Counted from the first letter of the stretch, positions 41,920 to 50,774 are shown. The stretch is DNA of 64,000 bases from CAYYJR01 sp964472305 (GCA_964472305.1 CAYYJR010000008.1:99253-163252); one strand, 5' to 3'. Program-made: numbers and translations. The notes: generated by a model from the letters alone, not told the origin.

Positions 41920-44025
41920 ATGAAAGTCGTGTGTTTTGGCGACAGCCTGACCGCTTGCGGTGGTGAAGGCGGACGGTTCAGCGATATACTGCAGGATCGC
42001 TTCCCCGCGCACGTTTTTCTCAACAAAGGCGTCGGCGGGGAATCCTTCGTCGAGGCGCGACGCCGGCTGCGGACGGATGTGCTGGACGAGTACCCACAGG
42101 TGGTGCTGATCGAGCTGGGTGCCAATGACTGGTGGCGCAACGAGCGTCCGGTGAGCGCGTGGGCGGCGGATCTGGATTATTGCATCACGCAGATACAGCG
42201 GCAAGGCGCCTGCGCGGTGGTGCTGGGCGTCTTCGGGATGTGCCGCGATGCGCACGGGCAACTGGTTGAGAAAACCGGCGGCACCGATGAGCGCGGACTG
42301 GCCTGGCGGCAGCAGGAAGCAGCGATCGCCGCGCGACACGGCTGTGCCTACGTGGCGAACATTCAAGAGCGCATCTGCGGTGATCGCCGCTGCTGGACCG
42401 ACGGCAATCACCCCAACGAATATGGCAACCGCTGCGTCGCGGATGCCATCGAGCCGGTATTGGCGGCGTTGCTGGATACCCCGGCGCTGCCGGTGCGCAA
42501 GCCGGCATTATACACCACACGCGATTTCTGGCAAGAAGCAGTGGCACTGGCGCCCGACCGACCTGCGGTGGTGGAACACGAACGCCGGCTGAGTTATGCT
42601 GAGGCGGACGCGTTCATCCGGCGGCTGGCCGCGGGCATCGTTGCCGCAACCGGCATTCCATCACCCCGGGTAGCGGTGCACCTGCCGAATTGCCTGGAAT
42701 ATTTTCTCATCTACTGGGCGGTGCAGCACCTGGGCGGAGTGATCGTTCCGCTGAACACCTGGCTGAAGGAAGACAGTCTGGCCGGCATCTTCCGCATGGT
42801 GGAACCCGATCTGCTGGTGGTCGCCGGGCCGCAAGATGCCGCGGTGCTGCGCGCGGCGGCTGAACGCCCGCTGCCAGTGTTCGCGCTGCACGCAAGCGAG
42901 GGATTGCGTCCTTACGCGAGCCTGCTGGACACCACCGCACCGCCGCCGACCGTGGCGATCGCTCCCGATGCGCTGTCCATCATCATGCACACCTCCGGCA
43001 CCACCGCCACCCCTAAAGGCGCGATGATGCGTCACTGCGACCTGCTCTTCAACGTGACGGCGGCGATCAACGCGCATGACTTCAGCCCCGGCGACGTGCA
43101 CCTGCTGGTCAATCCGATGTTCCACTGCACCGCGCTCTACAGTTCGCTACCCACCGCGGCGTATCAAAAAACTCCGGTGGTGATCGTGAACAACACGGAA
43201 CCGGAAGCCTTGCTGGAAGTGGTGCAGCGCGAGCGCATCACCACCTTTCTCAGCGTGCCGTCGGTGTTTCAAACCATCCTCGCGCAGGTTGATCTCGCGC
43301 GTTTCGATACCTCCTCGCTGCGCCTGCTGGCTTACGCCGGTTCGCCTATGCCGGTGACGACCATCCGCAAGCTGCGCGAACGCTTCCCCCACGTGGCGCT
43401 GCACAACTTTTTCGGCCTTACCGAGACCATCAGCATGACGCATGTGCTGCGCAACGCTGATTGTGAAGCGCACCCGGATTCCATCGGCCGCCTGTTGCCT
43501 TTCGTCGAAGCGATCATCGTGGATGCCGATGACCATGCATTGCCACCCGGCGTGCCAGGCGAACTGCTTTTCGCGCGCGAGGAGATCATCCCCGGATACT
43601 TCAAACAACCGGAACGCCTGGCGGAAGCCATAACCGAAATCGACGGGCGGCAATGGTTCCGCACCGGCGACCTGGCAATGACCGACGAAGAAGGCTTTTG
43701 CTACATCAAGGGACGCAAGAAAGATATGATAATCGTCGGTGGTGAGAACGTCTTCGCCGTCGAGGTCGAGGCGGTATTGATGCAGCACGCGCTGGTACGC
43801 GAGGCGGCGGTGAAAGGCATCCCCGCCACCGGCATTCGCGCCCATCTCGGCGAACTGGTCAAAGCCTTCGTCGTGCCCGCCGATCCCACCCTCACCGAAC
43901 GCGAACTGCGCCGCCACTGCTACGAGCACCTGCCCTCGTACAAGGTGCCCAGCGCCTTCGCCTTCCTTGACGCATTGCCGCGCAATCCCTCAGGCAAAGT
44001 GGTCAAAGATGAATTGCCGGGATAA
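41920..44025 (+). CDS. Fusion of an SGNH hydrolase and an acyl/aryl-CoA synthetase (ANL superfamily)
   Basis: A single 701-residue frame joins two enzymes. Residues 1-185 are an SGNH esterase: GDSLTACGG (Ser9), LGANDWW (Asn69) and TDGNHPNEYG (Asp161, His164). Residues about 198-701 are an adenylate-forming ligase: phosphate loop MHTSGTTATPKGAMM (356-370), FFGLTET (498-503), WFRTGDLA (A7/A8 area), KGRKKDMIIVGGENVF (hinge) and the catalytic Lys693 in NPSGKVVKDEL. The second half most resembles long-chain or aromatic acyl-CoA ligases. The first could free an acyl group that the second activates; this is inference. Start ATG at 41920 follows GGGGAGAAAG. The xylanase gene starts 37 nt downstream, probably in the same operon. 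Confidence 0.9.
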   Translation: MKVVCFGDSLTACGGEGGRFSDILQDRFPAHVFLNKGVGGESFVEARRRLRTDVLDEYPQVVLIELGANDWWRNERPVSAWAADLDYCITQIQRQGACAVVLGVFGMCRDAHGQLVEKTGGTDERGLAWRQQEAAIAARHGCAYVANIQERICGDRRCWTDGNHPNEYGNRCVADAIEPVLAALLDTPALPVRKPALYTTRDFWQEAVALAPDRPAVVEHERRLSYAEADAFIRRLAAGIVAATGIPSPRVAVHLPNCLEYFLIYWAVQHLGGVIVPLNTWLKEDSLAGIFRMVEPDLLVVAGPQDAAVLRAAAERPLPVFALHASEGLRPYASLLDTTAPPPTVAIAPDALSIIMHTSGTTATPKGAMMRHCDLLFNVTAAINAHDFSPGDVHLLVNPMFHCTALYSSLPTAAYQKTPVVIVNNTEPEALLEVVQRERITTFLSVPSVFQTILAQVDLARFDTSSLRLLAYAGSPMPVTTIRKLRERFPHVALHNFFGLTETISMTHVLRNADCEAHPDSIGRLLPFVEAIIVDADDHALPPGVPGELLFAREEIIPGYFKQPERLAEAITEIDGRQWFRTGDLAMTDEEGFCYIKGRKKDMIIVGGENVFAVEVEAVLMQHALVREAAVKGIPATGIRAHLGELVKAFVVPADPTLTERELRRHCYEHLPSYKVPSAFAFLDALPRNPSGKVVKDELPG

Positions 44026-44062
44026 CACCAGGCATTCGCACGGGCCGGCCAAAGGAGCAGCT

Positions 44063-45040
44063 ATGAGTGAGATAACCTTGCGCGCGCTGGCGGATCGCCG
44101 CGGGATACTGGTGGGAGCGGCATGCAGTCCGAAGATGATCGACGGAGACATGCGGTATCGCGACACGCTGGCACGGGAGTTCAACGCCATCGTGGCGGAA
44201 AATTGCATGAAATTTACGGCGCTTCAGCCGGAGCGAGGGCGGTTCGACTTCACCGATGCCGACGCGCTGACGGCATTCGCGCAGGCACATCACCAGCGCA
44301 TGCGCGGCCACACGCTGGTATGGCACTACTGTCTGCCGGCGTGGATGACGGAAGGCGACTTCAGCAAAACCCAGGCGCTGGATATCCTGCAAGCACACAT
44401 TTTCACCGTACTCGACCACTTCCGCGGCACGGCATTTAGTTGGGACGTGGTGAATGAGGGATTGGCGGACGACGGCGGTTGGCGCGACACGAGCCCGTGG
44501 TTCCGCTTCACCGGACGCGATTACCTGGCACAGGCATTTCGCTGGGCACATGAAGCCGACCCCACGCTGCAGCTCTTCTACAATGATTACGGCATGGAAC
44601 TGCCCGGCCCCAAGGTGGACGCCTGCTACCAACTGCTGCGCGAGTTGCTCGATCAGGGTGTGCCGGTACACGGCGTGGGATTCCAGTGCCACCTCGGTTG
44701 GGAACATAAGCTGGACCGCGCACTCGTCACCGCCAATATCCGTCGGTTCCGCGATCTCGGGCTGGCAATACACTTCACCGAGATGGACATGGGCATTCAG
44801 GTGCCGGTCACCGACGAACGGCGCCGCATACAGGCGGTGGAATATGCCAACCGCCTTGCCATCGCGCGGGATGCCGGCGTTACCGCGCTGATGTTGTGGG
44901 GCTTCACCGACCGCTACTCGTGGATACCCGGCTTCAGCAAGGGTGAGCATGACGACGCGCTGATTTTCGACCGCGACTACCATCCGAAGCCGGCTTACAC
45001 GGCCTTTCACGAGGCGCTGGAGGCATGGGACGCCGGATAG
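44063..45040 (+). CDS. Endo-1,4-beta-xylanase, glycoside hydrolase family 10, no signal peptide
   Basis: A 325-residue GH10 enzyme that cuts xylan or xylo-oligosaccharides with retention. The acid/base is Glu132 in WDVVNEGLAD and the nucleophile Glu240 in HFTEMDMG. MRGHTLVWHYCLPAWM and LQLFYNDYGME are family marks, and the ending WGFTDRYSWIPG matches the GH10 barrel closure. It starts at 44063 after AAAGGAGCAGCT and has no signal peptide, so it probably acts on imported oligosaccharides in the cytoplasm. It lies 37 nt after the SGNH-ANL fusion gene. Its last 34 nt overlap the EF-hand gene on the other strand. Confidence 0.95.
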   Translation: MSEITLRALADRRGILVGAACSPKMIDGDMRYRDTLAREFNAIVAENCMKFTALQPERGRFDFTDADALTAFAQAHHQRMRGHTLVWHYCLPAWMTEGDFSKTQALDILQAHIFTVLDHFRGTAFSWDVVNEGLADDGGWRDTSPWFRFTGRDYLAQAFRWAHEADPTLQLFYNDYGMELPGPKVDACYQLLRELLDQGVPVHGVGFQCHLGWEHKLDRALVTANIRRFRDLGLAIHFTEMDMGIQVPVTDERRRIQAVEYANRLAIARDAGVTALMLWGFTDRYSWIPGFSKGEHDDALIFDRDYHPKPAYTAFHEALEAWDAG

Positions 45041-46089
45041 CCGGCGCTCATCCCCGCCAGGTCGAGTTGTTGCAGCGAACCGGGAATGCCGTTTTCATGC
45101 AGGTACAAGCCCAACCGGTTCGTTTCTCCCTGCACTGCATTCGTTTCCGCCGATTTATGCGCGAATTTCGCACGCACGGAACCGAGATAGAGCGCGCCCA
45201 CGCCGGCATCCCGCAGACCGGTGACGGTATCGGCGCCGTCGGCATCCTTTGTCCAGATGGCGAGATCGTGATAGATCGTGTCACCTTCGTCGATCCAGCC
45301 GTTTCCATCCGCATCATGCGCGGCCAACTCGACCAGCCCGTCGCCGGTGCGCGGACCGAATAACTGCGCCCCGTCGCGCACCGTCTGCTGCCCGTTCAGC
45401 AGGCGCACCAGAAATCCACTATCCGGTTGCAGGAAGGGAATGCGCTCCACCTGCCCATCGGCGTTCAGGTCAAAATCGAAACGTTGCTCGGTCAGCGAAG
45501 CCGTCAATCCCTGCAGGTTCACCACCAGTGGATCCGTCAACGGCGCGTCACCCGCACGCAAATGCACCTCCTGTTCGCTGTGGAAAGCGCGCGTGGCGGA
45601 AAGATCGAGATTGAAGGCGATTTGCTGCCCGTCGGCAGTTACGGCCACGCCGCGCGCGGAGAGGCTCAATGAGGCTTGCTCGTCATACGTTCTCCGCGCA
45701 TCGTAGGTCATCCCCCACCCCGCCTGCGCCTCCGCCGCGGTCGCCGTCTGTTGAGCGGAAGTGCCGGCAGACGCGCTGGCATGGCCGGTCAGTTCGTCCA
45801 GGTGAAGTCTTTTGATCTTTTGACCGGTCAGCTTCTCGATCATCAACAACAATAATCGCAATTTCGGGTTGGTTTCGACCGGATCGATGACATCCTCCGC
45901 GCGGTTCGCCTGCGCCGGCTGCCGGGCATCAACCGACAACGCGAGTTGATCGACCGCCGGGGGGCGTGGATGAGCAGAGGTAGCCTGCGGCAGCGACCCG
46001 GTCCACAAGCGCATCTGCTCCTGGCGAATCGTCCGCGCCTGCTGTTGTGATTGGGCCGCCAACGCGACCGCCGCATCGCGAATAATCAT
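45007..46089 (-). CDS. EF-hand/VCBS-like calcium-binding protein of unknown function
   Basis: A 360-residue protein. The N-terminal 70 residues are Ala/Gln-rich and helical. The C-terminal half carries loops rich in Asp and Asn, such as DFDLNADGQVERI and AAHDADGNGWIDEGD, with LFGPRTGDGLVEL between them. These are EF-hand-like calcium loops of a type found in many proteobacterial proteins of unknown function. KLRLLLLMIEKLTGQKI near residue 75 is another mark shared with those. No signal peptide. The start at 46089 has a modest AAGGAC upstream. The C-terminus overlaps the xylanase gene tail-to-tail by 34 nt. Role unknown. Confidence 0.75.
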   Translation of the reverse strand: MIIRDAAVALAAQSQQQARTIRQEQMRLWTGSLPQATSAHPRPPAVDQLALSVDARQPAQANRAEDVIDPVETNPKLRLLLLMIEKLTGQKIKRLHLDELTGHASASAGTSAQQTATAAEAQAGWGMTYDARRTYDEQASLSLSARGVAVTADGQQIAFNLDLSATRAFHSEQEVHLRAGDAPLTDPLVVNLQGLTASLTEQRFDFDLNADGQVERIPFLQPDSGFLVRLLNGQQTVRDGAQLFGPRTGDGLVELAAHDADGNGWIDEGDTIYHDLAIWTKDADGADTVTGLRDAGVGALYLGSVRAKFAHKSAETNAVQGETNRLGLYLHENGIPGSLQQLDLAGMSAGYPASHASSAS

Positions 46090-46249
46090 GCTATTCGTCC
46101 TTGAGCGGGTGTCACAACTTCGGCAACGACCACCGATGCACCCTTACGGTTAGTATCGACAGCGAACGGCGGACACTTGAGCGCCCCTATCCGAACCGTG
46201 CAACATCGGGTAGAATAGGCGGACTTTGCGGGAAACGAGAACGACAGCT

Positions 46250-46696
46250 ATGTTGCAGTACCTGATCTATGCCGACGGATCATGCAAGCGCAATCCCGGA
46301 CCCGGCGCGGCGGCGGTGGTGATCACTACCCCGGACGGGGCCATCGTGCGTGAATTCGTCCAGTCCTACCCCGACACCACTAACAACCGCATGGAGTTGA
46401 TCGCGGTGATCGGCGCGTTGAAAGCTATACCGCACGGCGATATCGAGATCATCACCGACAGCCAGTACGTGGTCAAAGGCATCACCTGTTGGATAAAAGG
46501 CTGGAAAGCCAAAGGCTGGATCAACAGCCAGCGCCAACCGGTGCTGAACCAGGACCTGTGGGTCGAGTTGGATGCCCTCGCTGCCGCCCACGTCGGCACG
46601 CTGCGCTGGCAATGGACCCGCGGCCATGCCGGCACGCCCGGCAACGAACGCGCCGACACTCTCGCCCAACAGGCTGCCCGCGAGCAGATGCAGTAG
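46250..46696 (+). CDS. rnhA: Ribonuclease HI
   Basis: RNase HI cleaves RNA in RNA-DNA hybrids. The 148-residue protein has the full DEDD active site: Asp in YADGSCKRNPGPG, Glu in NNRMELIAVI, Asp in IITDSQYVVKGI and Asp in NERADTLAQQA. WIKGWKAKGW is the basic handle region. Length is near the usual 155. The ATG at 46250 is used; an in-frame TTG 24 nt earlier has no better ribosome site. TAGAAT at 46210-46215 may be its -10. It stands alone, with the sugar-phosphate isomerase converging on it. Confidence 0.95.
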   Translation: MLQYLIYADGSCKRNPGPGAAAVVITTPDGAIVREFVQSYPDTTNNRMELIAVIGALKAIPHGDIEIITDSQYVVKGITCWIKGWKAKGWINSQRQPVLNQDLWVELDALAAAHVGTLRWQWTRGHAGTPGNERADTLAQQAAREQMQ

Positions 46697-46769
46697 CGCC
46701 GGACCGCGGGCAACAGGAGCGTTAGATGGCGAGGATGGTTTGACAGCGCTTACCACTCCCTGTCACTTG

Positions 46770-47570
46770 TCACTCCCGCGCCTCCCTCACCATCACGGCG
46801 AGTTTGCTGCACTGTGCATGGGCTTCGGCGAGGAAGGCGGCTTCGTCGGTGAAGGTCATTCTGTGCATGACCGCTTCAGAGCTAACGCATTTGCGGTAGC
46901 CGGAAGTGGCAAGCAGGCGGGCGAGGCGGGGCCAGTCAACGGTGCCATAGAAGGGGATCTTGTGCTCGTCGCTGTGGCTGTCGTTGTCATGCAGGTGGAT
47001 AGAGATGAGGCGGTCTCGCAGCGATTCCAGTTCATCGAGGCCGCGGCCCATGTTGCCGTGACCGGAATCGTAGCAAAGGCCAAGGAAGTCAGGCGGATAC
47101 GCAGCGAGCAGGCGGCGGATCTCCGCGAAGTCGCCGTTTTCAATGGCAATGCGCACACCGCAGGCGCGAGCAATGGGCGCCAGCGCGTCCAGTGAAGCGC
47201 GCACCGCGTCCCACCAGCCGGCCTGGTCCTCGTCCGTCGTGGCCCCGGCATGCATGATAATCACCTCGCCACCCAGCCGCGCGGCCATCTCCAGGCGGTT
47301 CGCCACCAGTTCCACTCCCGCCAACCGTTCGTAGTCACGCGGCGAGACCCAGCGTTTTTCCATTCCGTGCGAAGCGTGCAGATCGAGCACGCCCAGGCCA
47401 AACTCGCCCAGCCAGCGCGCGATCTGCTCGATCTCCCAGCGCGAGTAGAGGAAATCGGTGTTCCACTGGTGGCACCAGTGCACGTGGGTGAAACCCGCTT
47501 CCGCAATGCGCCGTAGATACGGTTCGGGGCTCCAGCACGAACTGGCGTAATCAGTGGTGATGGATAACAT
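46770..47570 (-). CDS. Sugar phosphate isomerase/epimerase (TIM-barrel, AP-endonuclease 2 family)
   Basis: A 266-residue TIM-barrel protein of the xylose-isomerase-like/AP endonuclease 2 group. Visible features are AGFTHVHWCHQW, GVLDLHASHG, VIIMHAGAT, VRIAIENGDF (metal-ligand Glu), GLCYDSGHGN (Asp and His ligands), LISIHLHDNDSHSDEH (His ligands) and CVSSEAVMH (last Glu). The metal-ligand set is complete, so it is probably an active sugar or inositol isomerase/epimerase. The ATG at 47570 follows GGAGGCGCGC; the longer frame upstream has no homology. It is divergent from the transporter gene at 47.7 kb. Confidence 0.88.
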   Translation of the reverse strand: MLSITTDYASSCWSPEPYLRRIAEAGFTHVHWCHQWNTDFLYSRWEIEQIARWLGEFGLGVLDLHASHGMEKRWVSPRDYERLAGVELVANRLEMAARLGGEVIIMHAGATTDEDQAGWWDAVRASLDALAPIARACGVRIAIENGDFAEIRRLLAAYPPDFLGLCYDSGHGNMGRGLDELESLRDRLISIHLHDNDSHSDEHKIPFYGTVDWPRLARLLATSGYRKCVSSEAVMHRMTFTDEAAFLAEAHAQCSKLAVMVREARE

Positions 47571-47681
47571 GCGCGCCTCCGTTTCTGCGGTTGTTCTTTC
47601 GTTACACCGCTGGTTGTTCCCTGCCATACAGGCGATGTATTATTCACCCATTCATCAAGCCGGTTGCGGATCGCTTCGGCG

Positions 47682-47690
47682 TGATATAAT
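47682..47690 (+). promoter_or_regulatory. Extended -10 promoter placed for leaderless transcription
   Basis: TGA-TATAAT (47682-47690) is a consensus extended -10. The start codon of the transporter (GTG 47697 or ATG 47700) lies 7-10 nt past it, which is where transcription itself should begin. No Shine-Dalgarno is present between. Confidence 0.65.
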
Positions 47691-47699
47691 ACGCCCGTG

Positions 47700-48731
47700 A
47701 TGTCTGGTCGTTCTTCGAAAGGATTGGCGAGTACGGCGCGGCTGGCTGCGTGGCTCAGCCACGGTTGGTATTACCTGGCGCTGGCGGCGGTGTTCGTGTT
47801 GGGATGGCGGTGGCCGCAACTCGGCGCGCCTATCGACACCGCCACGCCGTACCTGGTCGCATTCGCCTTTTTCCTCAACGGCTTCACGCTCTCCACCACC
47901 GCACTGGTAGGCAACCTGCGCCAGGGGTGGCTGCTCATCGCCGCCATGCTGATCACCTTCATCCTGCCCGCGGCACTCGTCTTCATACTGCGCAAGCTGC
48001 TCCCCGGTGGCGACACGCCGCTGGCTATCGGATTCCAATTGCTGGCGGTGGTGCCGACCACGCTGGTTTCGGCGGTGGTGCTCACGCGGGTTGCCAACGG
48101 CAACGGCGCACTGGCGCTCTATATCACCGTGCTGGCCAACCTGCTGGCCATCGTGCTGGTGCCGCCGCTGATGCAGGCGACGTTAGGCCGCGCGGGGGCA
48201 CAGTTGCCCATTGCGCCCATTACGCTGAAGCTGGTGTATACGGTATTGCTGCCCACGCTGGGCGGTCAGTTCGTGCGCCGCGTTGCCCGCGGCTGGGCTA
48301 TCCGCCATGTGCGCCTGCTGGGCGTTATCGCACAGATCACCGTATTGCTCTTCATCATCAGCGGATTGGCCGGATTACCGGGAGACACGTTGTCGCCGAT
48401 GCTATTGGCACGAGTTATCGCCGGCGCGGTGCTGCTGCACCTGACGCTGCTGGCGCTGGCCGATCTCGGCGGGCGGCTGTTGCGCATCGATACGCCCAGC
48501 CGCTTCGCACTGGTGCTCTCCACATCACAGAAATCATTGGTCGCCGCCATGCTGCTCTGGCGGTTGCTGCTGAAGCCGCTAGGCGCTGATTTCGCACTCG
48601 CCACCCTGCCATTGCTGATCTACTATGTTGCCGAGTTGGTAATCGACAGCACGCTGGCGCAATGGTGGGGGCATCGCAATCCCCTGACGACAATTGAGAA
48701 CACCAGCGAATTGCCGATAGAAGCCCAGTGA
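47700..48731 (+). CDS. Bile acid:sodium symporter (SBF-like) family transporter
   Basis: A 343-residue inner-membrane protein with about ten hydrophobic helices, for example YYLALAAVFVLGW, LIAAMLITFILPAALVFIL and LLFIISGLAGLPG. The helix pair FAFFLNGFTLSTTAL and LLAVVPTTLVSAVVLTRVANGNG corresponds to the crossover region of the bile acid:sodium symporter fold. It is of the SBF-like (YfeH-type) branch, whose substrates are mostly unknown small organic anions. A start at GTG 47697 is equally possible. The promoter sits immediately upstream, so the transcript is probably leaderless. The gene is divergent from the sugar-phosphate isomerase. Confidence 0.88.
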   Translation: MSGRSSKGLASTARLAAWLSHGWYYLALAAVFVLGWRWPQLGAPIDTATPYLVAFAFFLNGFTLSTTALVGNLRQGWLLIAAMLITFILPAALVFILRKLLPGGDTPLAIGFQLLAVVPTTLVSAVVLTRVANGNGALALYITVLANLLAIVLVPPLMQATLGRAGAQLPIAPITLKLVYTVLLPTLGGQFVRRVARGWAIRHVRLLGVIAQITVLLFIISGLAGLPGDTLSPMLLARVIAGAVLLHLTLLALADLGGRLLRIDTPSRFALVLSTSQKSLVAAMLLWRLLLKPLGADFALATLPLLIYYVAELVIDSTLAQWWGHRNPLTTIENTSELPIEAQ

Positions 48732-49069
48732 ATGCATTACTCATCTTGATGTTACGGGTCATCAGGCAAGGCATGCTGCCGCTGGAACGCATGACCGGAG
48801 TCAATGTGCAGCGCATCCGCGTCAACCACCCGCGTTAAAAATGCGCGGCGGGTATTTCATTCCCTCTTGCGATCACCAGACCCCGCCCGGCGTCTCGCTC
48901 GCTGATTACCAGCTCGACCTGCGCCTGTTGCGCGAATATTGCGCGCTGGCCTGCCAATAAAAGCGTGAGCTGATAACGCCGGTATTGACTGCGCGCACAG
49001 CGCGATGCGCCGTGAGGGGATGGGCTGATTCGTGGTATACTACTGACATCCAGCCGCGGGAGGGCAGTG
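48732..49069 (+). other. 338-nt gap without a convincing gene
   Basis: A 29-codon frame starts at 48749 but has no ribosome site or homology. The only clear element is the promoter at 49033-49041 for the AMMECR1 gene. Confidence 0.5.
49033..49041 (+). promoter_or_regulatory. Extended -10 promoter of the AMMECR1 gene
   Basis: TGG-TATACT (49033-49041) lies 28 nt before the ATG at 49070, with GGGAGGG (49058-49064) as ribosome-binding site. Confidence 0.55.
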
Positions 49070-49624
49070 ATGTTCAGTGCGGAGCAACAGCGGTTTTTAC
49101 TTTCGGTCGCGCGACAGGCGGTGGAGGCCGCCGTCACCGAGGGACGCTTGATCACGCTCACAGAGGTGGACGAAGCATTTTGCCAACCATTGGGGGCGTT
49201 TGTCACCCTCACCCGCCATGGCAGCCTGCGCGGCTGCATCGGCTATCCCGAGCCCACACTGCCGCTTTACCAGGCCATCATCCGCGGCGGCGCCTCCGCC
49301 GCGCTGCAGGATCCGCGCTTTCCACCCGTCATCCCCACCGAGTTGGACGAACTGCACATCGAAATTTCGGTCCTGTCACCGTTGCAGGAAGCGCGACCGG
49401 AAGATGTGGTGGTGGGCACTCACGGGCTGGTGATCGAAAAAGGCTTCTCACGCGGCCTGCTGCTGCCGCAGGTGCCGGTAGAGTGGGGCTGGGAGCGGGA
49501 AGAATTCCTCGCGCACACCTGCCGCAAGGCCGGGTTGCCGACAGATGCATGGCGCACCGGCGCCACCCTCTACACCTTCACCGCGCACGTCTTTTCCGAA
49601 GACGTGCACCAACCCGCCGGGTAA
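49070..49624 (+). CDS. AMMECR1-domain protein (AmmeMemoRadiSam system protein A type)
   Basis: A 184-residue AMMECR1-family protein. The signature LRGCIGYPEP is present (GSLRGCIGYPEPTLPLYQAI), followed by GASAALQDPRFPPVIPTELDELHIEISVL-like strands that define the fold, and a LLPQVPVEWGWEREEFLAHTC segment. In many bacteria and archaea this domain occurs with a Memo protein and a radical SAM protein (the AmmeMemoRadiSam set), whose reaction is unknown. Neither partner is in the window. The ATG at 49070 follows GGGAGGG; a GTG 3 nt earlier is possible. It converges on ftsY with 24 nt between the stops. Confidence 0.92.
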   Translation: MFSAEQQRFLLSVARQAVEAAVTEGRLITLTEVDEAFCQPLGAFVTLTRHGSLRGCIGYPEPTLPLYQAIIRGGASAALQDPRFPPVIPTELDELHIEISVLSPLQEARPEDVVVGTHGLVIEKGFSRGLLLPQVPVEWGWEREEFLAHTCRKAGLPTDAWRTGATLYTFTAHVFSEDVHQPAG

Positions 49625-49648
49625 GCAAGGTTGCCTGCGTTTCATCGG

Positions 49649-50527
49649 TTATTCGATGGCCGGCAACAACTGTTGCGCGAACTGTTGCGGATGAAATTCG
49701 CGCAGGTCCTGCGCTTGCTCGCCCATGCCCAGGTAACGGATGGAGATGGGAATCTCCGCGGCGATGGAGAGCACATTGCCGCCTTTGGCGGTGCCATCGA
49801 GCTTGGACAGCACTAACCCGGTCAGGCCGACGGCGTTGGAAAATTCTCTCGCCTGCACCAGCGCGTTCTGCCCGGTGGTGGCGTCCAGCACCAACAGCGT
49901 CTCGTCAGCCGGGTGACCCAGTTCGCGCTGAATGATGCGGTTCATCTTCTTCAATTCTTCCATCAGGTTATGCTTGGTGTGCAGCCGGCCCGCGGTATCT
50001 ACGATGACATATTCAATATTGCGCGCGCGTGCCGCCTGAATGGCATCGAACACTACCGCGGAGGAATCCGCGCCCATCTGGTGGCGCACCACGTCTACCC
50101 CGATGCGCTGACCCCACAGCAGCAGTTGGTCGATGGCCGCCGCGCGGAAGGTGTCGCCCGCCGCCAGCAGCACCGAATGGCCCTGCCGCTTCAGCAGATA
50201 TGCCAGTTTGGCGATAGTAGTGGTTTTCCCCACTCCGTTCACGCCCACCACCAGGATAACCGCCGGACGCTGTGCCGGTTGCGCGAGCGGATGGGCGTGG
50301 AGCGCGAGCGCTTCGGCGATCAGTTCCTGTAACAGCGCGTAGGCGCGATCGACATCCTTCACGCCGTTGCGGCGGATCGTCTCCTGCAGCTTCTCCACCA
50401 GGCCGGATGCCGTCTCGACGCTGACGTCGGCCATGATGAGCGATTCTTCCAGTTCTTCATAAAGCTCATCGGTAATTTCGCTCTTGCGAAACGCCTCTTT
50501 AATGCGATCAAAAAAACCTTTGAACAT
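49649..50527 (-). CDS. ftsY: Signal recognition particle receptor FtsY (NG domains only)
   Basis: FtsY is the membrane-associated SRP receptor GTPase that delivers nascent membrane proteins to SecYEG. The 292-residue protein has the N domain (FDRIKEAFRKSEITDELYEE) and the G domain: GVNGVGKTTTIAKLA (G1), AGDTFRAAAIDQL, VDTAGRLHTKHNLM (G3), SKLDGTAKGG (G4) and PISIRYLGMGEQAQDLREF at the end. The acidic A domain of E. coli FtsY is absent, as in many bacteria, where the short N-terminal amphipathic helix (MFKGFFDRIKEAF) binds the membrane. Start ATG at 50527. It is divergent from tamB. Confidence 0.96.
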   Translation of the reverse strand: MFKGFFDRIKEAFRKSEITDELYEELEESLIMADVSVETASGLVEKLQETIRRNGVKDVDRAYALLQELIAEALALHAHPLAQPAQRPAVILVVGVNGVGKTTTIAKLAYLLKRQGHSVLLAAGDTFRAAAIDQLLLWGQRIGVDVVRHQMGADSSAVVFDAIQAARARNIEYVIVDTAGRLHTKHNLMEELKKMNRIIQRELGHPADETLLVLDATTGQNALVQAREFSNAVGLTGLVLSKLDGTAKGGNVLSIAAEIPISIRYLGMGEQAQDLREFHPQQFAQQLLPAIE

Positions 50528-50700
50528 AACAGCACCTTCGTGGGAAATGGACATTCCCCTGTGACGCGGTATGATACCCGCAAACCGCGCGCGATGGCAA
50601 GTCGGTTGCCGGCACAGCGCGCGCCGGCACCAAGCCTGTTGCGTGCGTATGCGAGCAGCAGCGCGTTGCCGCCGGGCTTGTTTCTCCTTCGAGCAGGTTA

Positions 50701-50709
50701 TGTTATAAT
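50701..50709 (+). promoter_or_regulatory. Extended -10 promoter of tamB
   Basis: TGT-TATAAT (50701-50709) lies 65 nt upstream of the tamB start codon and is the only clear promoter for that gene. Confidence 0.6.
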
Positions 50710-50774
50710 GCAGATGATGGAATAAATAGCTGTCCCCCGCTCGTTCCCCCGTCTGGTGGGGACAATCACCGCCG

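Noticed and set aside
48749..48838. 29-codon ORF after the transporter gene
   Set aside because: No ribosome site, no homology and no conserved feature.
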